From Christensenella sp. UBA2853 (GTDB lineage: Bacteria; Bacillota; Clostridia; Christensenellales; Aristaeellaceae), in NCBI GenBank assembly GCA_002350845.1, contig DEFL01000081.1, positions 62,736 to 126,735 on the forward strand: a stretch of DNA of 64,000 nt. The letters run 5' to 3'. Under the pieces are notes generated by a model, which did no database searches, had not been told where the DNA came from, and was given only the letters and a program-made list of their open reading frames with translations. Shown in pieces: positions 25,145-31,128 of this stretch (its first letter is position 1; every line of letters begins with the position of its first letter). The translations under genes and the position numbers were made by a program.

Positions 25145-26470
25145 ATGGTTGGGAGCATCTCAGTTTTTCTGACAGGACTGCTGATTGCCGTTCTGGTCAT
25201 CTGTGCGGTCATTTTTCTGGCCCGGCCGTCAGGTGCAAGGGCTGAAGCTTCCACCGAGCAGATGCCTGTACCCTTCGGTACAGCCTCTGCGTCTGCCCCG
25301 TATTTTGCCAGGCCGTGCAATGAACGTCTGTCATCCCTGCCGGAGTGCCTGATGAAAATGGCGAAGGGCGGCTATTCCTGGGAATATGAATACAGGACAG
25401 GCAAACCGGCCTATGCGCTGACGCTGATGGACTATGCCAATATCTATTCGTTCATTCATACGCATGATCTGAACCCGGAAAAAGTGAGGGAAGCACTGTC
25501 CGATGCGAGTCAGATGGTGCACAGAAAGGCATTCACGGATGAGGAGATCGGTCTCCTTCTGGGAGATGACCAGGAAAAGGCCATGGCGCATTTTGCCTCT
25601 CCCGGCACGATCGTGATAGGGAAGAAAGGCTATTGTGCGAAATGGATGTATGATCATACGCTGGATGCATGGAAGGCTGAAGGCATTACGCCTGAGATGG
25701 TGATGGCTGCCCAGCCTCACTACTATAACGCACTGTTTGTTAAAGAAGCCGCAGACGCGTTCAGCCGGAAGCTGTATGAGTACACAGGTGTAGTTACACC
25801 GGTTAAATGGCACCAGTGGAAAAATGGTGAAGTGAAACCGGATGGAACGGTTGAGGAGAACGCGCAGGAAGGCGGCGTCATGCTCGACGTCATGGAGTTC
25901 TGCCAGTATCCGGATTATCCGACGGGCTGCGAGAGTGTATCCCTGTATATGCTGCTGAGCTATTACGGCGTGGATGTCAGCGTTGAGCAGATCTATGACC
26001 TGCTCCCCATGGGCGCCCAGCCATATGACGATGAAAACGGTGTGCGTCACGGCGCAAATCCGGAACGTGAGTTTGTCGGCGACCCGCACAGTGAGAACTC
26101 TTATGGTGTATTCAATGATCCCATTGCCAGAGTCGCAGAGCAGCTGATGCCCGGCGCTACAAGCCGGAGAGGAGCAACGGTTGAGGATATCAGGTGCGTA
26201 CTTGATACCGGCAACCCGGTGCTGGCCTGGTATGTATCTGCGCCTATGCGGGATATTATGTATCGCTGGAGCTGGCTGGATGAAAACGGAGCAATGGTGC
26301 ACTGGCCCGGCGGCGAACATGCCGTTGTAGTCTGCGGCTATGACGACACCTCTATCACTTACCGTGATCCCAATGCAGGGACAACGGTTGTGATCGATTC
26401 TGATACGTTTGCGAAAAGCTTTTATGAGCTTGGCGGGCGTATCGTGTATTACAATACATCTCAGTGCTGA
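25145..26470 (+). CDS. C39-like peptidase domain protein, membrane anchored (YvpB-like)
   Basis: A 441-residue protein with one N-terminal membrane helix (residues 5-28), an unassigned middle region, and a C-terminal peptidase C39-like domain. Visible catalytic candidates are Cys262 in 'Y-P-T-G-C-E-S-V-S', His392 in 'G-E-H-A-V-V-V' and Asp408 in 'R-D-P-N-A-G'. It resembles the stand-alone YvpB-type papain-fold proteins rather than ABC bacteriocin exporters, as no transporter parts are present. Start ATG 25145 follows GGAGG. Substrate unknown; extracytoplasmic action is likely. Confidence 0.82.
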   Translation: MVGSISVFLTGLLIAVLVICAVIFLARPSGARAEASTEQMPVPFGTASASAPYFARPCNERLSSLPECLMKMAKGGYSWEYEYRTGKPAYALTLMDYANIYSFIHTHDLNPEKVREALSDASQMVHRKAFTDEEIGLLLGDDQEKAMAHFASPGTIVIGKKGYCAKWMYDHTLDAWKAEGITPEMVMAAQPHYYNALFVKEAADAFSRKLYEYTGVVTPVKWHQWKNGEVKPDGTVEENAQEGGVMLDVMEFCQYPDYPTGCESVSLYMLLSYYGVDVSVEQIYDLLPMGAQPYDDENGVRHGANPEREFVGDPHSENSYGVFNDPIARVAEQLMPGATSRRGATVEDIRCVLDTGNPVLAWYVSAPMRDIMYRWSWLDENGAMVHWPGGEHAVVVCGYDDTSITYRDPNAGTTVVIDSDTFAKSFYELGGRIVYYNTSQC

Positions 26471-26495
26471 TGAAATGACACATTGTTGTGAGGGA

Positions 26496-26545
26496 AAAGA
26501 AATGCGCGGCCTGCTCAGCGGATAACAGTTTCATTTCTTTTTTGT
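26496..26545 (+). terminator. Probable terminator of the C39-like peptidase gene
   Basis: Arms AAAAGAAATG (26496-26505) and CATTTCTTTT (26532-26541) pair fully around a structured loop (inner CGC/GCG), followed by more T residues. It lies 26 bp after the stop codon. Confidence 0.6.
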
Positions 26546-26546
26546 G

Positions 26547-26578
26547 GTACTCCAAGAGAAATGTACTCCAAGAGAAAT
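26547..26578. repeat. Perfect 16-bp tandem duplication
   Basis: Two identical 16-bp units (26547-26562 and 26563-26578) lie side by side in the non-coding stretch after the peptidase gene. It looks like a recent slippage or duplication and has no assigned role. Confidence 0.8.
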
Positions 26579-26599
26579 GTTGTATTTCATGATGGAAAA

Positions 26600-26686
26600 T
26601 CAAACAGCGGGAACAAATATTACTATATCATGCTTACTTGTTTTTTCGTCATCCTGATGAGAATGAAAATCTGTATCAAACAACAT
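26600..26686 (-). pseudogene. Relic of a paralogue of the small secreted protein gene at 29943-30407
   Basis: On the minus strand from ATG 26686 the 28 codons read 'M-L-F-D-T-D-F-H-S-H-Q-D-D-E-K' and then diverge to a stop at 26600. The first 15 match 'M-L-F-V-T-V-F-Q-Y-H-Q-D-D-E-K' of the intact protein at 29943-30407, and the DNA is similar over about 45 bp. No other part of that gene is found here, so this is a fragment. Confidence 0.6.
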
Positions 26687-26691
26687 ACAAC

Positions 26692-26721
26692 AAAAAAGAT
26701 GAGGGATTGAATCACCTCACC
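26692..26721 (-). terminator. Terminator of the MBL hydrolase gene
   Basis: On the minus strand a 7-bp stem (26721-26715 with 26704-26698, one G-T pair) is followed by six T residues (26697-26692). It is 20 bp after the MBL gene stop at 26742. Confidence 0.6.
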
Positions 26722-26741
26722 TTTTGCATGATAAAGGAAGA

Positions 26742-27875
26742 TCAGTCGTGTTTGCCCAGCAGATAGACGCCGACATTGCCATCCTTGTCCTTTGTATAGC
26801 CATACCAGATGCCGGTTTCAGGAGTCAGGAAGGAAGTGCCTACACCCTTCTGGTTGCAGATATCTGCAAACTTGTCGCCCATGCCATCCAGCTCGGAATA
26901 AGAGAAGTGCTGCTGATGCTCAGGCAGAGCAGTTTTTGCTTTGACGGAAGCAATCCATTCACCCATATGCTGACAGTTGGGATTACGACGATCATAGTCA
27001 AAAGAAGCACCGGCAACCTGATACATGAACAGGTCGGGATTGCAGTTCTGATAGAAATAAGGACGGGTTTCAAAGCCGTAACCGTCAGCCTGCATTTCGG
27101 AGTTCCAGAGCAGAACAGTAAAGCCGTCATCTGTGGTGATCTTCATATTCATGATCTCACGCTCGTAGATCCATGCATACAGCTTATAGAAGTTGGGTGT
27201 GCCGTCCGGATTGCTGTATTTTTCTACGTCCAGAGTATCACTCTTCGGCTTCTTGCTGCAGTTGTGGTTGCTGCGAATGGTTTCCAGGGTGCAGCCATGG
27301 AGCTGGAACTTGTCATGAGCCCCGGCTTCGCTGATATAGTGAGCAGCATAGTTGATCTTTTCACGCCATACAACAGAAGGGAGTGTACCCTGCGGGCAGA
27401 TGACCTGGCACTCGGGGTATTCTTCGAGGACAGAGTGGAGTTCGCCGGTGTGGTCAGCGTGGCCGTGAGTCAGCACACAGTATTCACCACCGTGCACCCA
27501 CTTGCCGCCGGACAGGTCGGTGGGAGTGTACTTGTATTCATTGTGTGCGTCGTTGGGATCGTCCCAGTAGGGATCCATGATGATGGTGTTGCCGTTGGGC
27601 AGCACGAACTCATAGAAGTTGACACCGCTCCAGCGGACCTTCAGTTTCAGGTCGGGATCATCCCAATCCTTGGTTGGCAGGTTCTTGCGGTCCAGCACGC
27701 CGGAAACACCAGGTACGGTGGGTTCGAAGTTGTTCTTGATTTCGACTTTCTCGCCCTCATTGGGATCAACAGTCTCACCTTTGGCGGTATTCAGTATGGA
27801 TACACTGGTGGTGGCTGCGGCCAGCATGCTGGCACCTGAAACCTTCAGAAAACTACGACGGCTCAACTCTTTCAT
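26742..27875 (-). CDS. Tat-exported metallo-beta-lactamase-fold hydrolase
   Basis: A 377-residue protein. The N-terminus 'S-R-R-S-F-L-K-V-S-G' followed by an alanine-rich hydrophobic stretch is a twin-arginine export signal. The body has the MBL metal motif 'T-H-G-H-A-D-H-T-G' near residues 135-143, plus 'I-I-M-D-P-Y-W-D-D' upstream and 'L-L-W-N-S-E-M-Q' downstream. It should be a metal-dependent hydrolase folded in the cytoplasm and exported. Substrate unknown. AGGAGG precedes the ATG. It is divergent from a LysR-type regulator, which probably controls it. Confidence 0.85.
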   Translation of the reverse strand: MKELSRRSFLKVSGASMLAAATTSVSILNTAKGETVDPNEGEKVEIKNNFEPTVPGVSGVLDRKNLPTKDWDDPDLKLKVRWSGVNFYEFVLPNGNTIIMDPYWDDPNDAHNEYKYTPTDLSGGKWVHGGEYCVLTHGHADHTGELHSVLEEYPECQVICPQGTLPSVVWREKINYAAHYISEAGAHDKFQLHGCTLETIRSNHNCSKKPKSDTLDVEKYSNPDGTPNFYKLYAWIYEREIMNMKITTDDGFTVLLWNSEMQADGYGFETRPYFYQNCNPDLFMYQVAGASFDYDRRNPNCQHMGEWIASVKAKTALPEHQQHFSYSELDGMGDKFADICNQKGVGTSFLTPETGIWYGYTKDKDGNVGVYLLGKHD

Positions 27876-28081
27876 GGTTGTACCTCCTTTTGCTGCTTTG
27901 CAGCGATTTCCTGGGTGTGATAAACTGCGGTCGGCTGATTAGACAGTCAGATAGAAGACATGCAAGGTGCAGATTTATCAGATAATGCTGCATTCATGAT
28001 GGTTTTCTGTCAGTCTGTTGATCAACCTTTTTACAAACATGGATGAACACCTGTTTGATGGCCTCATTATACCTATAGCGA

Positions 28082-28094
28082 TTCAATTCGTGAA
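28082..28094. promoter_or_regulatory. Candidate LysR-type binding site (T-N11-A)
   Basis: TTCA-N5-TGAA forms a T-N11-A dyad, the general LysR-family recognition form, in the 388-bp gap between the divergent MBL and LysR genes. No clear promoter could be chosen for either gene in that gap, and nothing else was recognised there. Confidence 0.35.
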
Positions 28095-28263
28095 ATAAAG
28101 GTTTGTTATTGACCTGATAGCCAAAAACAATGAGCATTTTTTCCTGCATTGTGGGATAATAATCAACATACAGGTTCGTTGGTTTGACAGAATGAAATGA
28201 TTCGCTTTCTTGAGCCCAGGGAGAAAAACAGCCTAATGATATCCCAAATGGAGGAGGGCTATT

Positions 28264-29178
28264 ATGCAGCTTCGGGAATGTGAATATATCCTTGCTATTG
28301 CACGTTTTGGAAATATGGGAAAGGCGGCACAGCATCTGTATGTATCACAGCCTGCTCTGAGCAAAATGCTGGCCAAGCTGGAGGAAGAGATAGGCGCTCC
28401 GCTGTTTGAAAGGCAGAGTTCTGGAATGCTGCCGACATCTGTGGGAGAAATCTATCTGCAGCATGCCCGGCGTATGGTGGAGCTTAATGCTCAGATGGAG
28501 CGTGAACTAAAGAATGCGAGCGGAAAGAAACCTGTGTTGAGTGTCGGGATTACCATGTTACGTACAGATTTGCTTGTGCAGACTGTTTTTCCCGGCCTTC
28601 AGAGGCGTTTCCCGGGTATGGTGGCTAACTATATTCATACTCCGCAGAGCAATCTGGCTGTCGATGTCATCAATAACCGCTGCGCACTGGGTTTTGGAAT
28701 CATTTCCGATAAATTGCAGTTGAATCTCAGATATGAAAAAGTTGGGGAAGAAACCTATGTGCTAGCGGTCCCTAAAAACCATCCGCTCGTCACGAAAGCA
28801 AAATGCAGCCCGGAATGGAAATATCCTTTGATTTCTCCAGAGGATCTGCGAGATGTTCCGTTTGTACTTTCACGACCGGATGCATACAGTACGCGAGAGG
28901 CAAACCGTTTTTTTGAGGCAAACGGGATCCAGCCGCCTGTGGCGCTGACTTTGACCACCACGCGTGATGTGCTTTATGCTGTGGCGTCGGGTGTAGGCGT
29001 CTCACTGGTGCCTTCGATTCCGCTGAGCGGAGTTGCAGCCCAGAATCTTACGTACCTCAGCATCGAGAATGCTCCGGAACCCTTTCCTGTAGGTATCATT
29101 TATCGTAAAGGTTACCTCCTGAACAGGCTTGAGACCGCTTTCATTGATGAACTGCTGACGGTATACAGTGAGACATGA
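28264..29178 (+). CDS. LysR-family transcriptional regulator
   Basis: A 304-residue protein. The N-terminal winged helix-turn-helix (residues 1-60: 'E-Y-I-L-A-I-A-R-F-G-N-M-G-K-A-A-Q-H-L-Y-V-S-Q-P-A-L-S-K') is the LysR signature, followed by a periplasmic-binding-like effector domain (residues about 90-300, 'P-V-L-S-V-G-I-T'). GGAGG lies just upstream of the ATG. Its divergent neighbour, the exported MBL hydrolase, is the most likely target. Confidence 0.93.
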   Translation: MQLRECEYILAIARFGNMGKAAQHLYVSQPALSKMLAKLEEEIGAPLFERQSSGMLPTSVGEIYLQHARRMVELNAQMERELKNASGKKPVLSVGITMLRTDLLVQTVFPGLQRRFPGMVANYIHTPQSNLAVDVINNRCALGFGIISDKLQLNLRYEKVGEETYVLAVPKNHPLVTKAKCSPEWKYPLISPEDLRDVPFVLSRPDAYSTREANRFFEANGIQPPVALTLTTTRDVLYAVASGVGVSLVPSIPLSGVAAQNLTYLSIENAPEPFPVGIIYRKGYLLNRLETAFIDELLTVYSET

Positions 29179-29290
29179 AACGCCTCAGATGCACAGAATT
29201 CTCATAGAAATAATTGCTGTGAAGGAAAAGAAGAGCTTCCTAAGAAATCACAAGATATAGGAGGCTCCTCACCGTCTGTCAACAAAAAAG

Positions 29291-29314
29291 CAGAGAATGC
29301 TTTCACATCCTCTG
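29291..29314 (-). terminator. Intrinsic terminator of the tRNA/tmRNA-like RNA
   Basis: On the minus strand a 9-bp stem (29314-29306 with 29299-29291, one G-T pair) with a 6-nt loop is followed by CTTTTTTG. It begins within two bases of the acceptor-like 3' end at 29313. Confidence 0.75.
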
Positions 29315-29434
29315 AGACGGGGACGGAATTGAACCGTCACAAATGAACGTAAAGCCGCAATGCAATCATGATGGAAAGTGTGTCTGCATTCTTGACTAAC
29401 CCGGTTACATGCGTTACTGTCGAACCAGCACCTC
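29313..29434 (-). ncRNA. tRNA 3'-end / tmRNA-like small RNA, possibly degenerate
   Basis: The 3' part is a clean T arm: GACGG, loop TTCAATT, CCGTC, then an acceptor-like CCCGTCTC and A, directly followed by a terminator. No matching full tRNA lies upstream. Instead, about 100 nt upstream, GAGGTG can pair with CGTCTC (two G-U pairs), and next comes GGTTCGACAG, close to the conserved 5' motif of tmRNA (GGUUUCGACAG). At about 120 nt it is far shorter than a normal tmRNA (about 350 nt). It could be a shrunken tmRNA, a tRNA remnant left by an integration event, or a chance resemblance upstream of a truncated tRNA. Confidence 0.4.
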
Positions 29435-29524
29435 ACGCCTTAGACGTTCTGCCTTTTAAACTACTGACCCCGAAAGCGTAGCGCATTTCTTGAACACGCT
29501 GTCAACTCTCGTCTGTCGCGATCC

Positions 29525-29557
29525 TGCGGCCTGCACCACCCACAGGTGCAGGCCGCA
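29525..29557. repeat. Perfect 13-bp GC-rich inverted repeat
   Basis: Arms 29525-29537 and 29545-29557 are exact reverse complements, with a 7-nt loop. There is no following T tract in either direction, so it is not a simple terminator. It lies in non-coding DNA between the tmRNA-like RNA and the attachment-site repeat. Confidence 0.75.
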
Positions 29558-29603
29558 ATCTGTTCGCCGAAAAAAAGACGTTGCACATTTATGCAGGATC
29601 ATA

Positions 29604-29639
29604 CTCTGAATTTGACGACAGTTTGACGACAATTCAGAG
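29604..29639. repeat. Nested repeats: two TTTGACGACA direct repeats inside a 9-bp inverted repeat
   Basis: TTTGACGACA occurs at 29611-29620 and 29622-29631 (11-bp period). Both sit inside the inverted repeat CTCTGAATT (29604-29612) / AATTCAGAG (29631-29639). Close direct repeats near tRNA attachment sites commonly serve as arm-type binding sites for tyrosine integrases, which is the interpretation I favour. Confidence 0.6.
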
Positions 29640-29729
29640 ATCAAAATAGCATAAATACAATACTGCGAACATTTTGCCCTTGCAAAGAATGTCGAATATG
29701 GCCACAAAACCCACCGAAAAGATAAAAGA

Positions 29730-29763
29730 AAAGCCTGCTTCTGTTGCGAAGCTGGGCTTTTTA
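29730..29763 (-). terminator. Terminator flanking the left attachment site
   Basis: An imperfect stem (AAAAGCC-T-GCTTC with GAAGC-T-GGGCTTTT) overlaps the outer edge of the left 47-bp repeat (29754-29800). It probably was the original terminator of the tRNA-Leu gene before insertion. Confidence 0.6.
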
Positions 29764-29800
29764 TGCTGATGGCGGGACTCGAACCCGCACGCCGTGAAGC
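29754..29800. repeat. Left copy of 47-bp attachment-site direct repeat
   Basis: Identical over 47 bp to 30761-30807. It contains the last 37 nt of the tRNA-Leu gene (part of the variable arm, T arm, acceptor 3' strand and discriminator) plus 10 bp of flank. The intact tRNA is at the right copy, so this is the duplicated end left by integration. Confidence 0.9.
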
Positions 29801-29942
29801 CAAGGGACGCTCGAAAACGTGAAAGCGTTGGAAAAACTGGCTTTCAGCGGATTCAATGAGTACAAAACACATGATAATGCCGTGATGGTGGGAGCCTGTG
29901 CTCTGGGCGGTTTCGTGTTTTAGGGCCGCAAAGTGCTGGAGG

Positions 29943-30407
29943 TCAGGATGTCTGCCACCAAAGGAAATTAGATTTCTTTTCTATATCTCCGGTATTAATG
30001 TTTATTACATATTCAGAAGTTGGTTTCCCATAAAATATGTCTATTGTTTTTTTCTCGTCATCCTGATGATATTGAAAAACTGTAACAAACAACATGCCGT
30101 TATCACAAGCCACACGAGTGGTTATTCCCAAGGATTCGTTGATGATTGCGTGGACTTCATGATCATCTTCAAAAAAGGCTTTATAATAATCAAGAGCAAA
30201 AGTATCAGGTGTGTTTTCAGAAGTATAATTTGATAATATACAGCGCACAGATACATCAATGGGGATTTCTCCAAGGATAGATAATCCCTGTTCATCTGAT
30301 AACTGTGCCTGTAAAACCTCTTTGTCAATGTCGTTTGCAGCAGTGCTTGCAGATAAACATGTTATAAGAAGTATAAGGATTACTAAAAATGATGTTATTT
30401 TTTTCAT
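29943..30407 (-). CDS. Small secreted protein of unknown function (element cargo)
   Basis: A 154-residue protein with a signal peptide (residues 1-24: 'M-K-K-I-T-S-F-L-V-I-L-I-L-L', cleavage near 'S-A-S-T-A-A'). The mature part is acidic and mixed alpha/beta, with 'Y-H-Q-D-D-E-K-K-T-I-D-I-F-Y-G'; I do not recognise a family. It is visibly more AT-rich than its neighbours and lies between the attachment-site repeats, so it probably arrived with the element. ATG 30407 is preceded by GGAG; the longer ATG at 30419 overlaps that site. A fragment of a paralogue lies at 26600-26686. Confidence 0.7.
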   Translation of the reverse strand: MKKITSFLVILILLITCLSASTAANDIDKEVLQAQLSDEQGLSILGEIPIDVSVRCILSNYTSENTPDTFALDYYKAFFEDDHEVHAIINESLGITTRVACDNGMLFVTVFQYHQDDEKKTIDIFYGKPTSEYVININTGDIEKKSNFLWWQTS

Positions 30408-30514
30408 TACAATCTCCATATACGTTGTGAAAATGAGATGCTTTGTTCAATCATAACATAAAATGATTCGAATTAACACAGGGCATTTCCATAACAGTTA
30501 TATCTTGCAACCAG

Positions 30515-30703
30515 TTACGATGGGTCAATAAAGCGTGGCATGATATCTCCATAGAAAACGGTGTAGACATGAAGACATTGTCAATGTCTTTGGGGCATCA
30601 TTCCGTTGCTTTCACTATGGATAAGTACGGACATGTATCTGGAACAATGAAAAGAAAAGCAACCGAGAAAATGTCGGAATACATCTCAGAGCTGCTGGAA
30701 TGA
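30515..30703 (+). pseudogene. Tyrosine recombinase (integrase) C-terminal fragment
   Basis: The frame ending at TGA 30701-30703 reads 'E-N-G-V-D-M-K-T-L-S', 'L-G-H-H-S-V-A-F-T-M-D-K-Y-G-H-V' and about 25 further residues. That is the end of the catalytic domain of phage-type integrases, with the conserved L-G-H block and the nucleophile tyrosine in 'D-K-Y-G-H-V'. Just upstream, 'W-H-D-I-S' looks like the start of the H-x-L-R box, but the arginine block has been lost and no N-terminal part exists. It cannot be active. Confidence 0.8.
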
Positions 30704-30730
30704 ATTGTGGTCAAACAGTGGTCAGACATA

Positions 30731-30769
30731 AAAAAGCCCTTTGTATCCATTGGAATACAAGGGCTTTTT
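30731..30769 (-). terminator. Terminator of the tRNA-Leu gene (right attachment site)
   Basis: A 15-bp stem with one bulge (30731-30746 with 30753-30769) and A/T-rich ends lies immediately downstream of the tRNA 3' end on the minus strand. Half of its stem (30761-30769) belongs to the 47-bp repeat, and the other half is element DNA. Confidence 0.75.
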
Positions 30770-30807
30770 ATGCTGATGGCGGGACTCGAACCCGCACGCC
30801 GTGAAGC
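30761..30807. repeat. Right copy of 47-bp attachment-site direct repeat
   Basis: Identical to 29754-29800. Here the repeat is part of the complete tRNA-Leu gene: the 37 bp from 30771 to 30807 are its 3' exon end. Confidence 0.9.
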
Positions 30808-31066
30808 AGGGGATTTTCTTGCTGCACTCTGTTGCCAGAGCCGTTCGTACGTTGCAGTCTGGACTATGTCTTGGCCATACCGTCTGGCTGCAGGCCGCTG
30901 GTATATAGTCTCTACACACTTCCGTCAGATGAAACTGACGGTTTGGCTCGGCGTTGCCCCTGTGGGGTGTCCGCCGAATTAGCCAGCATTCATGCCCGCG
31001 GTTTCCCTGCGGGATGCTCCGATTTTGCTTCAAAGTCCCCGGTGTCTGCCATTCCACCACATCAGC
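30771..31066 (-). tRNA. tRNA-Leu(UAA) interrupted by a group I intron
   Basis: The 5' exon is 31066-31033: acceptor GCTGATG, a 3-bp D stem typical of Leu (GTG/CAC), then GGGGA-C-T-T. The 3' exon is 30817-30771: AAAA-TCCCC, a 13-nt variable arm, T arm GCGGG-TTCGAGT-CCCGC, acceptor CATCAGC, discriminator A. Joined, they give a 7-nt anticodon loop CTTAAAA with anticodon UAA, a perfect 5-bp anticodon stem and a perfect 7-bp acceptor stem. CCA is not encoded. The 215-nt insert lies between U34 and A35, the classic site of tRNA-Leu introns. The gene reads away from rsmG and ends at a terminator. Confidence 0.9.
30818..31032 (-). ncRNA. Group I intron (self-splicing, no ORF) in the tRNA-Leu anticodon loop
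   Basis: The 215-nt insert follows U34 and ends in G, as group I introns do. On the minus strand the core helices can be read: P4 (30977-30972 with 30953-30948), P5 (4 bp, 30967-30964 with 30960-30957), P6 (7 bp, 30941-30935 with 30928-30922), and P7 GACTAT (30910-30905) with ATAGTC (30867-30862). The context 'GAGACTAT ... AAGACATAGTCC' matches the conserved R and S elements. A 5-bp hairpin with a GCAA loop (30840-30827) fits P9. P1 would pair CUU of the exon with GAG of the guide, with a U-G at the splice site. No endonuclease ORF is present. Confidence 0.88.
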
Positions 31067-31128
31067 AGGACGAAGGCATTATACACGACATGAGGCAAAC
31101 CGTCAAACAAGACAGATGCAACCGCGGC

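Larger units (their letters stand above)
29754..30807. mobile_element. Remnant of a tRNA-Leu-targeting integrative element
   Basis: About 1 kb is bracketed by the perfect 47-bp direct repeats, the classic result of tyrosine-recombinase integration into a tRNA 3' end. Inside, next to the right repeat, is the C-terminal fragment of a tyrosine recombinase (30515-30703), and next to it an AT-rich gene for a small secreted protein (29943-30407). An open frame of 40 codons (29801-29923, ending TAG) runs straight out of the left repeat and may be another eroded gene. No intact integrase, excisionase, replication or transfer gene is present, so the element is a decayed core. Confidence 0.75.

Noticed and set aside
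29456..29872. Minus-strand 138-codon frame across the attachment site
   Set aside because: It runs through a tRNA-derived repeat, a perfect hairpin and the nested repeats, with no protein-like pattern.
30707..30982. Small frame inside the intron region that could be a homing endonuclease
   Set aside because: It has no LAGLIDADG, GIY-YIG or HNH motif and overlaps the tRNA 3' exon; the intron is too short for such a gene.
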